Assembly (NCBI RefSeq): GCF_036038375.1
Contig: NZ_CP107935.1
Span: 2,046,001 to 2,110,000, forward strand
Direction of reading: 5' to 3'
DNA length: 64,000 nucleotides
DNA from: Streptomyces sp. NBC_00414
GTDB lineage: Bacteria; Actinomycetota; Actinomycetes; Streptomycetales; Streptomycetaceae
The notes below the pieces were generated by a model. That model did no database searches, was not told the origin of the DNA, and worked only from the letters and a program-made list of their open reading frames with translations. Below, in pieces: positions 16,943 to 24,692 of this stretch. A program made the position numbers and the translations under genes. Within the stretch, counting starts at the first letter, position 1. The number at the start of each line of letters is the position of its first letter.

Positions 16943-17419
16943 CTACGCGCCGTCGTCGCCGTCGCCGTCACCGTCGCCGTCACGCAGGGAGCGGATCATG
17001 CTCTGCAGACTCCGGAACGCGCCCGCCCGCTCGGCCTCGGTCAGGCCGGCCAGCATTCTGACCTCGACGGACCGGACCGCCACGGTCGCCTTCTCCAGGC
17101 TCCGTCGACCACGGGGCGTGAGCCGCGTGGGAAGCACCTTCCCGACGGGCGCCTGCGCGGGCCTGGTCACGTGGCCCTCTCGCTCCAGGGCCTGAAGCAG
17201 CACGTTCATCGACTGCCGCGTCACGAACGCGCCACGCGCCAGCTCGGAGTTCGACAAGCCCGGCCGCTGAGCCAGCAGTTCGAGACAGGAGTAGTGCGTC
17301 ACGCTCATCCCGAGCGGCCGCAACACCTCCTCCATTGCTGCGCGCAGGACGCTCGACGCCTCTTTCAGCAGGTAGCCCAGTGACGTCTCCAGGTCGACGC
17401 CGACACCGTCTTGATTCAT
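16943..17419 (-). CDS. MarR-family transcriptional regulator, divergent from VOC gene
   Basis: 158 residues from ATG 17419 (MNQDGVGVDL). The winged-helix core is typical: YSCLELLAQRPGLSNSELA, then recognition helix FVTRQSMNVLLQALEREGHV and wing VLPTRLTPRGRRSLEKA. The C-terminus ends in an Asp-Gly repeat (DGDGDGDGD), encoded by a GTCGCC-type repeat at 16945-16985. Its start codon overlaps one of two palindromes in the 63-bp gap to the divergent VOC gene. That arrangement indicates autorepression together with control of the VOC gene. Confidence 0.9.
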   Translation of the reverse strand: MNQDGVGVDLETSLGYLLKEASSVLRAAMEEVLRPLGMSVTHYSCLELLAQRPGLSNSELARGAFVTRQSMNVLLQALEREGHVTRPAQAPVGKVLPTRLTPRGRRSLEKATVAVRSVEVRMLAGLTEAERAGAFRSLQSMIRSLRDGDGDGDGDDGA

Positions 17420-17434
17420 GTCAGAAGTCTGACA
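17419..17434. promoter_or_regulatory. MarR operator 1 (TGTCAGA-AG-TCTGACA)
   Basis: A perfect 7-bp inverted repeat with a 2-base spacer, overlapping the first base of the MarR start codon on the minus strand. A related palindrome lies 12 bp away. Confidence 0.75.
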
Positions 17435-17445
17435 TAGATTGACCT

Positions 17446-17463
17446 GTGTCAGAAAACTGACAC
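17446..17463. promoter_or_regulatory. MarR operator 2 (GTGTCAG-AAAA-CTGACAC)
   Basis: A perfect 7-bp inverted repeat with a 4-base spacer, sharing TGTCAG/CTGACA with operator 1. It lies just before the AGAAGGAG ribosome binding site of the VOC gene. The two sites share half-sites but differ in spacing by 2 bp. Confidence 0.75.
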
Positions 17464-17482
17464 GAAGAGAAGGAGCATCACC

Positions 17483-17851
17483 ATGCCCGTCACCGGCCCC
17501 GACTTCATCTCGCTCCAGGCACGCGACCTCGACGCCTCGCAGGCGTTCTACGAGCGGTACCTCGGCCTCGTCCGCTCGCAGGCCGGTCCTCCGCACGCCG
17601 TCGTCTTCGAGACCCAGCCGATCGCGTTCGCCCTGCGCGACCTCGTTCCCGGCACCGATCTCACATCGGTCGCCCAGCCCGGCATCGGTGCCGCGATCTG
17701 GCTCCACGCCACCGACGTCCAGGCCATTCACGACGCGCTCGTCACCGACGGTCACACCATCGTCTCCGCACCGGTCGACGGCCCCTTCGGCCGGACCTTC
17801 ACCTTCGCCGACCCCGACGGCTACCAGGTCACCCTCCACGACCGCGCCTGA
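17483..17851 (+). CDS. Glyoxalase/bleomycin-resistance (VOC) family protein
   Basis: 122 residues, one VOC domain of two beta-alpha-beta-beta-beta units: FISLQARDLDASQAFYERYLGL at the start, and IWLHATDVQAIHDAL then FTFADPDGYQVTLHD at the end. The last glutamate-type metal ligand of the family (usually GxxxE/Q) appears as YQVTLHD, so metal binding is uncertain. AGAAGGAG precedes the ATG. Controlled, by position, by the divergent MarR protein; this pairing often serves detoxification of a small electrophile or an antibiotic. The substrate is not predictable. Confidence 0.88.
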   Translation: MPVTGPDFISLQARDLDASQAFYERYLGLVRSQAGPPHAVVFETQPIAFALRDLVPGTDLTSVAQPGIGAAIWLHATDVQAIHDALVTDGHTIVSAPVDGPFGRTFTFADPDGYQVTLHDRA

Positions 17852-18027
17852 CCGGCCGGACGCCACGTGGTTGCGCGTTCCACCGGGGCCGAGCACCGGG
17901 ACGTATCCGGATCAACCCTCTGAACAGGCCTTCCACAGCGGCCCTTCCGTGAGGCGGAAGCCGTATTGCGTCCCCGTGACGCGCTTCCCGAGGATGTCGG
18001 CATCGCAGACAGACGGGAGCCGCAAAG

Positions 18028-19092
18028 ATGCCGCACACCACCGCCTTCGCCAGGCACCAGTGGTACGTCGCCGCCTACGCCCACGAGGTCGGGCGGGAGT
18101 TGCTCGGGCGGACGATTCTCGGTGAGCCGCTCGTCTTCTACCGGACCGAGGACGACGGCCGGCCCGTCGCCCTGCACGACCGCTGTGTGCACCGCCGCTA
18201 TCCGCTCTCCGCCAGCGGGCTCGACGGTGACCGGATCGTCTGCGGTTATCACGGCTTCACGTACGACACGACGGGTGTCTGTGTGTACGTACCGGGTCAG
18301 AAACGTGTCCCGCGCACCGCGCGGGTCGCCTCCTACCCGGTGGTGGAGCAGGACGCCCTGATCTGGGTCTGGATCGGCGACCCGTCCCTCGCCGACGCGG
18401 GGACGATCCCGCGGGCCGCGCACCTCGACTCCCCCGGCTGGGTCACCGTCAGCGGGATGGAGCCGATCGACGCCGACTACGGCCTCCTCGTCGACAACCT
18501 CCTCGACCTGTCCCACGAGACGTATCTGCACGGCGGTTACATAGGCACCCCCGAGGTCGCCGAGACTCCGATCACCACCGAGGTGGACGAGGGCGCGGGC
18601 ATCGTGCGGGTGAGCCGGCACATGGACGACGCCGAGTGCCCGCCGTTCTACGCCAGGTCGACCGGTATCAAGGGGCGGATCACCCGCTGGCAGGACATCG
18701 AGTACCACGCGCCCTGTCTGTATCTGCTGCACAGCCGGATCGCGCCGGTCGGTGTGGTGCCCGAGCCGGACGGCAGCGACCCGAACGGCTTCCACACGGA
18801 GATCACGTACGCCATCACCCCGTCCGCCGACGGCGCGGTGTACGACTTCTGGATGGTCTCGCGCGACTGGGCGACCGACGACGCCGAGGTGAGCGAGTTC
18901 CTGCGGGCCAACAACCACACCGTGGTGATGCAGGACGTCGACGCGCTCAACCTGCTGCAGCGCACGCTCGGCACGGAGCGCACCGGCTACCAGGAACTGA
19001 GCATCAACATCGACACCGGCGGTCTGGCCGCCCGCCGTATCCTCGCCCGGCTGGTCGAGGAGGGCGACAAGCCCGTGGAGAAGGTCCAGTGA
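18028..19092 (+). CDS. Rieske non-heme iron monooxygenase, VanA-type oxygenase subunit
   Basis: 354 residues. The N-terminal Rieske domain has the 2Fe-2S ligands C53-x-H55 (CVHRRYPLS) and C72-x2-H75 (CGYHGF). The C-terminal catalytic domain carries the mononuclear iron site DNLLDLSHETYLH, with H163 and H168 and the bridging D160. Length and sequence style match vanillate O-demethylase / phenoxybenzoate dioxygenase alpha subunits. The usual reaction is oxidative demethylation or hydroxylation of an aromatic acid, with electrons from the VanB-type reductase two genes down. Overlaps the next gene by GTGA. Vanillate itself is one possibility, not proven. GGGAGCCGCAAAG precedes the start. Confidence 0.9.
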   Translation: MPHTTAFARHQWYVAAYAHEVGRELLGRTILGEPLVFYRTEDDGRPVALHDRCVHRRYPLSASGLDGDRIVCGYHGFTYDTTGVCVYVPGQKRVPRTARVASYPVVEQDALIWVWIGDPSLADAGTIPRAAHLDSPGWVTVSGMEPIDADYGLLVDNLLDLSHETYLHGGYIGTPEVAETPITTEVDEGAGIVRVSRHMDDAECPPFYARSTGIKGRITRWQDIEYHAPCLYLLHSRIAPVGVVPEPDGSDPNGFHTEITYAITPSADGAVYDFWMVSRDWATDDAEVSEFLRANNHTVVMQDVDALNLLQRTLGTERTGYQELSINIDTGGLAARRILARLVEEGDKPVEKVQ

Positions 19093-19274
19093 GCAGCCCC
19101 ACGGGCGAGATCTACCGCATCGACTGGCTGCCGGGCACGGACGTGCTCCACGGCACCTGTCACTGCGGAGCCGAGCACACCGCCGAGGACCCGGTCGAGA
19201 TGTGGGAGTGGATGCTCGGCCACCCCGAAGGACACACGCCTAAAGGACACCTGCCCCGGGGGAACGGCTCATGA
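19089..19274 (+). CDS. 61-residue cysteine/histidine protein between oxygenase and reductase
   Basis: Starts at GTG 19089 inside the oxygenase stop and ends in TGA overlapping the reductase ATG (ATGA at 19271), so it is translated as part of the operon. Sequence features are CHCGAEH near residue 25, an acidic stretch EDPVEMWEWMLGH and a His/Gly tail. The CxCxxxH arrangement could hold a metal. I do not recognise a named family. The tight overlap on both sides implies a role with the two-component oxygenase, perhaps assembly or electron transfer (inference). Confidence 0.8.
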   Translation: MSSPTGEIYRIDWLPGTDVLHGTCHCGAEHTAEDPVEMWEWMLGHPEGHTPKGHLPRGNGS

Positions 19275-20233
19275 CCTCGCACACGTACGAAGCCGAACTC
19301 CTCGTGGAGCGCCGGGAGTCGGCCGCCGACGGCGTGCTCGCCCTCACCCTGCGTCATCCGCTCGGCGAGGAGCTGCCCGGCTGGGAACCCGGCGCCCACA
19401 TCGACGTGGTCCTGGCTCCGGGCCTGGAGCGGCAGTACTCCCTGTGCGGCGATCCGGCCGACCGGCGCGCATGGCGCGTCGCGGTGCTGAGGGAACCCGA
19501 CGGGCGCGGCGGATCCGCCCATGTGCACGGGCAGTTGAGGGCGGGCGGCAAGATCCGTGTGCGCGGCCCGCGCAATCACTTCGCCCTTCTGCCCTCGCCG
19601 CGCTACCTCTTCGTCGCGGGCGGCATCGGCATCACCCCGATCCTGCCGATGCTGGCCGCGGCCGAGACGGCGGGCGCGGACTGGACGCTGCTGTACGGCG
19701 GGCGGACACGCGACTCCATGGCGTTCACGCGGGAGTTGAGGCGGTACGGGGACAAGGTGCGCGTCGTTCCGCAGGACGAGGGCGGACTGCTCGACCTCGG
19801 CGCCGTGCTCGGCACCCCGCGGCCGGACACGCTCGTCTACTGCTGCGGCCCCGGTCCACTGCTGGACGCCGTGGAGGAGCGGTGCGCGCGATGGCCGGGC
19901 GGCGCGCTGCACGTCGAGCGTTTCCAGCCGAAGGTCCCAGCCCAGGCTCGGCGGGCGGGCGGGGACACGGAGTTCGAGGTGGTCCTGGAGCGGTCGGGCC
20001 GCACGCTCACCGTGCCCGCCGACGTCTCCGTGCTCGACACCGTACGGGCCGCGGGCGTCGAGGTGCTCTTCTCCTGCACCGAGGGCACCTGCGGGACCTG
20101 CGAGACGGACGTCCTCGACGGCACACCGGACCACCGGGACTCCGTGCTCACGGACGAGGAGCGGGAGGCCGGGGAGACCATGCTCATCTGCGTGTCCCGG
20201 TGCCGCGGGAAGCGCCTCGTGCTCGACCTGTGA
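19271..20233 (+). CDS. PDR/VanB-type ferredoxin reductase
   Basis: 320 residues in the phthalate-dioxygenase-reductase order. A flavin domain comes first (RQYSLCGDPADRRAWRVAV, the RxYS FMN/FAD motif), then an NAD(P)H domain (FVAGGIGITPILPML and VYCCGPGPLLDAV). A C-terminal plant-type 2Fe-2S ferredoxin domain has ligands in CTEGTCGTC plus a later Cys in MLICVSRC. It would pass electrons from NADH to the VanA-type oxygenase. Its 3' end overlaps the convergent IclR gene by 50 bp. Confidence 0.93.
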   Translation: MTSHTYEAELLVERRESAADGVLALTLRHPLGEELPGWEPGAHIDVVLAPGLERQYSLCGDPADRRAWRVAVLREPDGRGGSAHVHGQLRAGGKIRVRGPRNHFALLPSPRYLFVAGGIGITPILPMLAAAETAGADWTLLYGGRTRDSMAFTRELRRYGDKVRVVPQDEGGLLDLGAVLGTPRPDTLVYCCGPGPLLDAVEERCARWPGGALHVERFQPKVPAQARRAGGDTEFEVVLERSGRTLTVPADVSVLDTVRAAGVEVLFSCTEGTCGTCETDVLDGTPDHRDSVLTDEEREAGETMLICVSRCRGKRLVLDL

Positions 20234-20999
20234 TCCGCAGGTCCGCCTCGATCCGGGCGACCGTGGCCAGCAGATGGGGCAGCAGGTCACGGCGTACGGA
20301 CTCGACGGAGTTGCGGCTGGCGTGCACGGGGATGTTGACCGCCGCCACCACCTCGCCGTCCCGGTCGCGCACCGGGACGGCGACCGAGCGCAGCCCCTCC
20401 TCCAGTTCCTGGTCGACGATCGCGTACCCCTGACGGCGCACCCGGCGCAGTTCGGTGCGCAGCAGGTCGGCCGAGACGATCGTGCGGGCCGTCAGGGGGC
20501 TCAGGTCCGCGCGTGCCAGGCGGGCGTCGATCTCCTCGTCGGGCAGCTGTGCGAGCAACACCCTGCCCACCGAGGTCAGATGGGCCGGGAAGCGGGTGCC
20601 GACGGTGATGGTCGCGGTCATGATGCGGTGCGTCGGTACGCGGGCGACGTACACGATGTCGTCGCCGTCGAGGGCGCACAGGGACGACGACTCCCGTACC
20701 TGCGTGACGAGTTGCTCCAGGTGCGGCTCGGCGATCTCCGGCAGGGTGAAACTGGACAGGTACGAGTATCCGAGTTCGAGGACGCGCGGGGTGAGCCGGA
20801 ACATCCGGCCGTCCGTCTCCACGTATCCCAGGTCGAAGAGGGTCAGCAGGAAGCGGCGGGCCGCCGCGCGGGTCAGGTCGCTGACCCGCGCCACCTCGCT
20901 GAGCGTGAGTTCCGGGTGATCGGCGTCGAAGGCGCGGATGACCGCGAGTCCGCGCTCGAAGGACTGGACGAAATGCGGTTCGCGGGCTGCAGCAGGCAT
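20184..20999 (-). CDS. IclR-family regulator (PcaR/PobR-like)
   Basis: 271 residues from ATG 20999 (MPAAAREPHF). The N-terminal winged helix-turn-helix contains FVQSFERGLAVIRAFDADHPELTLSEVARVS-type sequence and RRFLLTLFDLGYVETDGRMF. The C-terminal effector domain has the family's SSSLCALDGDDIVYVARVPT and GRVLLAQLPDEEI. The opening motif is characteristic of regulators of protocatechuate, p-hydroxybenzoate and related aromatic pathways. It lies between the oxygenase operon (convergent, overlapping) and the importer operon (divergent), and two matching palindromes flank its promoter region. The likely ligand is an aromatic acid. Confidence 0.92.
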   Translation of the reverse strand: MPAAAREPHFVQSFERGLAVIRAFDADHPELTLSEVARVSDLTRAAARRFLLTLFDLGYVETDGRMFRLTPRVLELGYSYLSSFTLPEIAEPHLEQLVTQVRESSSLCALDGDDIVYVARVPTHRIMTATITVGTRFPAHLTSVGRVLLAQLPDEEIDARLARADLSPLTARTIVSADLLRTELRRVRRQGYAIVDQELEEGLRSVAVPVRDRDGEVVAAVNIPVHASRNSVESVRRDLLPHLLATVARIEADLRITGRARGASRGTGTRR

Positions 21000-21024
21000 C
21001 GTCGCCTCCACGGGACGCACGGGG

Positions 21025-21039
21025 GTGCGCTCTGCGCAC
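21025..21039. promoter_or_regulatory. Palindrome GTGCG-CTCTG-CGCAC upstream of the IclR gene
   Basis: The 5-bp arms with 5-base centre match the longer palindrome at 21133, sharing GTGCG(G/C)TCTGCGCAC. It lies 26 bp upstream of the IclR start codon and is a candidate autoregulatory operator. Confidence 0.65.
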
Positions 21040-21132
21040 GCTAGGAGCACACTTCGGCAACTGTCAACGACCTTGCGCGTCAAGGGCATTGACCTCTTCC
21101 ACGGCCAGGTTCTACGTTCCCGCTGAGCACTT

Positions 21133-21151
21133 CTGTGCGGTCTGCGCACAG
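21133..21151. promoter_or_regulatory. Palindrome CTGTGCG-GTCTG-CGCACAG upstream of the ABC importer
   Basis: The 7-bp arms share a 14-of-15 core with the site at 21025. It is 56 bp before the binding-protein start. A further CGCACAG half-site lies at about 21159. Probably the IclR operator controlling the importer. Confidence 0.65.
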
Positions 21152-21206
21152 CGGCCTACGCACAGCCTGTCGAAGAACTGTCCCAACAGTTTCAATAGGG
21201 GGAGTG

Positions 21207-22178
21207 ATGCGTCGTCTGCTCATCGGCCTCGTGACCGGCGCCGTGTTCGTCGCCGCGACGGCCTGCGGTTCGTCCGACTCCCCCGGGTCGGACGACGAGG
21301 ACAAGGCTTCCGGCGGTACCACCACGGTCAAGGTCGGCGTCATCCCCATCATCGACGTCGCCCCGATGTACCTGGGCCAGAAGAAGGGCTTCTACAGCGA
21401 GCGGGGCATCGAGCTGGCGCTGACCAGCGCGCAGGGCGGGGCGGCGATCGTGCCCGGCGTGGTCTCCGGCCAGTTCGACTTCGGCTTCAGCAACATGACG
21501 TCCCTGCTGGTCGCCCAGTCCAAGAACGTGCCGGTCGAGGCCGTGGTGAACGGTGTCGCGTCCACCGGCAAGAAGGGTGCCGACTTCGCGGAACTCGCCG
21601 TGAAGAAGGGCAGCCCGCTCAAGTCCGCCAAGGACGTGGAGGGCAAGAAGGTCGCCGCCAACACGCTCAACAACATCTGCGACACCTCGACCAGGGAGTC
21701 GGTCCGCAAGGACGGCGGCGACCCGTCCAAGGTCAAGTTCGTGGAGATGCCCTTCGACCAGATGCCGGCCGCGCTCGAAGGCGGTCAGGTGGACGCGGCC
21801 TGTGTCGTGGAACCGGCGCTCGCGAGCATCAAGGCACAGGGCGGCACCTCCATCGCCTCGCTCTTCGTCGACGTGTCGCCCGACCTCACCGTGGCGATGT
21901 TCTTCTCCTCCCAGAAGTACGTCCAGCAGAACCCGGAGATGGTGAAGAAGTTCCAGGCGGCGACCATCGAGTCCCTGGAGTACGCGGACAGCCACCCGGA
22001 GGAGGTCCGCGAGATCATCACCACGTACACGAAGATCCCGAAGGCGCTGGTGGAGTCGCTGATCCTGCCCCGGTGGCCCGCGGAGCCGGACCGCCGCTCC
22101 ATCGAGAGGCTGGCCGAACTGGGGCAGCAGGACGGCCTGTTCGAGAAGGAGCCGGACCTGAACAAGCTGCTTCCGTGA
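21207..22178 (+). CDS. ABC transporter substrate-binding lipoprotein (SsuA/TauA/NMT1-like)
   Basis: 323 residues from ATG 21207 with GGGGGAG directly upstream. The lipobox is ATAC, followed by GSSDSPGSDDEDK. The mature protein begins TTVKVGVIPIIDVAPMYLGQKKGFYSE, the classic opening of the aliphatic-sulfonate / nitrate / pyrimidine-precursor binding family. Later motifs DFGFSNMTSLLVAQ, KKVAANTLNN and VDAACVVEPALASI also fit. Such proteins deliver small anionic organics. Next to an aromatic oxygenase and IclR regulator, an aromatic acid ligand is plausible but inferred. Confidence 0.92.
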   Translation: MRRLLIGLVTGAVFVAATACGSSDSPGSDDEDKASGGTTTVKVGVIPIIDVAPMYLGQKKGFYSERGIELALTSAQGGAAIVPGVVSGQFDFGFSNMTSLLVAQSKNVPVEAVVNGVASTGKKGADFAELAVKKGSPLKSAKDVEGKKVAANTLNNICDTSTRESVRKDGGDPSKVKFVEMPFDQMPAALEGGQVDAACVVEPALASIKAQGGTSIASLFVDVSPDLTVAMFFSSQKYVQQNPEMVKKFQAATIESLEYADSHPEEVREIITTYTKIPKALVESLILPRWPAEPDRRSIERLAELGQQDGLFEKEPDLNKLLP

Positions 22179-22948
22179 GGGGTACCAACGCCCTGCTGGG
22201 CGCCTGCGGGCTCGCGGCCTTCCTCGCTCTCGGCGAGGTGGTGCCGCGGCTCGGGCTGGTCGACGAGGACTACTTCCCGCCGACCAGCCGTATCGCCGAC
22301 GCGCTCGCCACCGAGCTCGCCGACGAGGCGTTCTGGACCGCGCTCGGGGACACGCTCACCGGCTGGGCGATCGGCCTGGTCATCGCCGTGAGCGCGGGCA
22401 TCGTCGCGGGCGTCCTGATCTCGGTCACGCCCTACCTCCGTGAGGCGACGGCCTCGACGATCGAGTTCCTGCGCCCGATCCCGTCGGTGGCGCTGATCCC
22501 GCTCGCCGTGCTCCTGTACGGCACCGAACTGCGCTCGGTGCTCCTGCTCGTCGTGTACGCGTCGTTCTGGCAGGTCCTCGTGCAGGTCATGTACGGCGTC
22601 CAGGACGTCGACCCGGTCGCCGAGGAGACCGCCCGCTCCTACGGCCTGGGCACCTGGGCACGGGTCCGCCATGTGCTGTGGCCGACGGCACTCCCGTACG
22701 TCATGACGGGTGTGCGGCTGGCCGCCGCGGTGGCGCTGATCCTCGTCGTGACCGCCGAACTCGTCATCGGGGCGCCGGGGTTGGGCGCGCGGATCGCCGT
22801 CGCGCAGACTTCGCAGGCGGTGCCGGAGATGTACGCGCTGGTGGTGGTCACCGGTCTGCTCGGGCTTCTCATCAACGTGGGCGCGCGGACCGTCGAGCGG
22901 CGGGCGCTGGCCTGGCACCAGTCCGTACGCGGGGAGGTGGCGGTGTGA
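22175..22948 (+). CDS. ABC transporter permease (SsuC/TauC-like), first copy
   Basis: 257 residues from GTG 22175, which overlaps the previous stop (GTGA). Six transmembrane helices; the cytoplasmic coupling motif EETARSYGLGTWARVRHVLWPTALPYVMTG is of the EAA type. FLRPIPSVALIPLAVLLYG is diagnostic of the SsuC family. Paired with a second, different permease, so the importer is probably a heterodimer in the membrane. Confidence 0.92.
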   Translation: MRGTNALLGACGLAAFLALGEVVPRLGLVDEDYFPPTSRIADALATELADEAFWTALGDTLTGWAIGLVIAVSAGIVAGVLISVTPYLREATASTIEFLRPIPSVALIPLAVLLYGTELRSVLLLVVYASFWQVLVQVMYGVQDVDPVAEETARSYGLGTWARVRHVLWPTALPYVMTGVRLAAAVALILVVTAELVIGAPGLGARIAVAQTSQAVPEMYALVVVTGLLGLLINVGARTVERRALAWHQSVRGEVAV

Positions 22949-23772
22949 ACGGCGGCGCGAGGGTCAGGAAGGGCAGCCGGGTGACCGACGGCATCCAGCG
23001 TGTCCTGCTGCGGCTGTTCCTCGTCGTGGCGCTGCCCGTCGTGCTCGTCGTGGCGTGGTGGTTCGCGTCGGACGACAGCACGGACATCTACTGGCCGCCG
23101 CTGCGCACCATCCTCACCACGTTCCCGGACGTGTGGACCGGCGATCGGCTGCACGACGACGTACTGCCCAGCGTGCTGCGGCTGAGCGCCGGTTACGCGT
23201 GCGCGGCCGTCGCCGGGGTGGCGCTGGGCACGGTGATCGGCTCGTACCGCCGGGTGCGGGCGGTGTGCGAACCGGTCCTTGAGTTCCTGCGGGCGGTGCC
23301 GCCGCCCGTGCTCGTCCCGGTGATCATGCTGTTCGCGGGCATCGGCGACACCATGAAGGTCGCGGTGATCGCCAGCGGCTGCGTCTGGCCGATCCTGCTC
23401 AACACCGTCGAGGGCGTACGGGCGGTCGACTCGGTGATGTCCGAGACGGCCCGCTCCTACGGCATCACGGGCGCCGCCCGGCTGCGGCACCTGGTGCTGC
23501 GCTCGGCGAGCCCGCAGATCTTCGCGGGGCTGCGCCAGTCCCTGTCCATCGGCATCATCCTGATGGTCATCAGTGAGATGTTCGCCGCCAGCAACGGGCT
23601 CGGCTTCACCATCGTCCAGTTCCAGCGCGGCTTCGCCATCCCCGACATGTGGACCGGGATCCTGCTGCTCGGTCTGCTCGGGTTCGTCCTGTCGGTCGTC
23701 TTCCGGCTCGTCGAGCGGCGCGCGCTCGGCTGGTACCACGGTCTGCGCGACGCCTCCCGGCGGTCGTCGTGA
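22945..23772 (+). CDS. ABC transporter permease (SsuC/TauC-like), second copy
   Basis: 275 residues from GTG 22945, again in a GTGA overlap. The motif FLRAVPPPVLVPVIMLFAG parallels the first permease, and SETARSYGITGAARLRHLVL is its EAA coupling loop. Sequence identity to the first permease is only moderate, so the pair is an old duplication. Most SsuC/TauC systems use one permease gene. Confidence 0.92.
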   Translation: MNGGARVRKGSRVTDGIQRVLLRLFLVVALPVVLVVAWWFASDDSTDIYWPPLRTILTTFPDVWTGDRLHDDVLPSVLRLSAGYACAAVAGVALGTVIGSYRRVRAVCEPVLEFLRAVPPPVLVPVIMLFAGIGDTMKVAVIASGCVWPILLNTVEGVRAVDSVMSETARSYGITGAARLRHLVLRSASPQIFAGLRQSLSIGIILMVISEMFAASNGLGFTIVQFQRGFAIPDMWTGILLLGLLGFVLSVVFRLVERRALGWYHGLRDASRRSS

Positions 23773-24617
23773 ACCTCGCGAAAGGGCGGTCCATGCTCGA
23801 CGTAAACGGCCTCAAGAAGGTCTACGAGGGATCGGGCCGGCGCGTGGAGGCGGTGCGCGACCTCACCTTCACGGTGGACACCGGCGAACTCGTCTGCCTG
23901 GTCGGGCCGTCGGGCTGCGGCAAGACGACCCTGCTGAAGTGTGTGGGCGGGCTGCTCACACCCACGGCCGGCGAGGTGCTGGTCGGGGGCCGCCGGGTGA
24001 CCGGACCGCCGCCCGACATGGCGGTCGTCTTCCAGGAGTACGGGCGCAGTCTGTTCCCCTGGATGCGGGTACGCGAGAACGTCGAACTACCGCTGAAACA
24101 GAAGAAGTTCAGTGGCGCCAGGCGGCGTGAGCTGGTCACCGACGCCCTGGAGTCCGTGGGCCTCACGGACGCCGCGGGCGCGTACCCGTGGCAGCTTTCG
24201 GGTGGCATGCAGCAGCGGGTGGCCATCGCCCGCGCCCTGGCGTACGAGCCACAGGTGCTGCTCATGGACGAGCCGTTCGCGGCGGTGGACGCCCAGACCC
24301 GGGCCGACCTGGAGGACCTGGTCCGCGGGCTGTGGCGGCAGCGGGGCATCACGATCCTCTTCGTGACGCACGACATCGACGAGGCCGTCTACCTCGGCGA
24401 GCGGGTGCTGATCCTGTCCTCCTCCCCGACCGTCGTCCAGGAACAGCTGAAGATCGACCTCCCCGCCGACCGGGACCAGTTGCACACCCGGGTGGCGCCG
24501 CGCTTCGCCGAACTGCGCACTCATGTGTACGAGCAGATCCAGGCGGCGAAACGCGGTGCGCCGGTCGCCGACCGGCTGGTGAAGGACCTCACGTCGGACA
24601 CGCCTCCGCCGCGGTGA
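23769..24617 (+). CDS. ABC transporter ATP-binding protein (SsuB/TauB-like)
   Basis: 282 residues from GTG 23769 (GTGA overlap); ATG 23793, preceded by AAAGGGCGG, would remove eight residues. Walker A GPSGCGKTTLLK, Q-loop VFQEYGRSLFPW, signature LSGGMQQRVAIARAL, Walker B VLLMDEPFAAVD and H-loop FVTHDID are all present. It powers the two permeases above. Last gene of the importer operon, 75 bp before a convergent gene. Confidence 0.94.
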   Translation: MNLAKGRSMLDVNGLKKVYEGSGRRVEAVRDLTFTVDTGELVCLVGPSGCGKTTLLKCVGGLLTPTAGEVLVGGRRVTGPPPDMAVVFQEYGRSLFPWMRVRENVELPLKQKKFSGARRRELVTDALESVGLTDAAGAYPWQLSGGMQQRVAIARALAYEPQVLLMDEPFAAVDAQTRADLEDLVRGLWRQRGITILFVTHDIDEAVYLGERVLILSSSPTVVQEQLKIDLPADRDQLHTRVAPRFAELRTHVYEQIQAAKRGAPVADRLVKDLTSDTPPPR

Positions 24618-24692
24618 GAGCCCGTGCCGGACACCGGCTCCGAGACGCGGCGCCGGGACCGCGCACGTGTCACCAGCGGCCGACGGTGACCC

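Noticed and set aside
16945..16985. GTCGCC repeat at the MarR 3' end as a regulatory repeat
   Set aside because: It simply encodes the Asp-Gly tail of the MarR protein; no evidence of other function.
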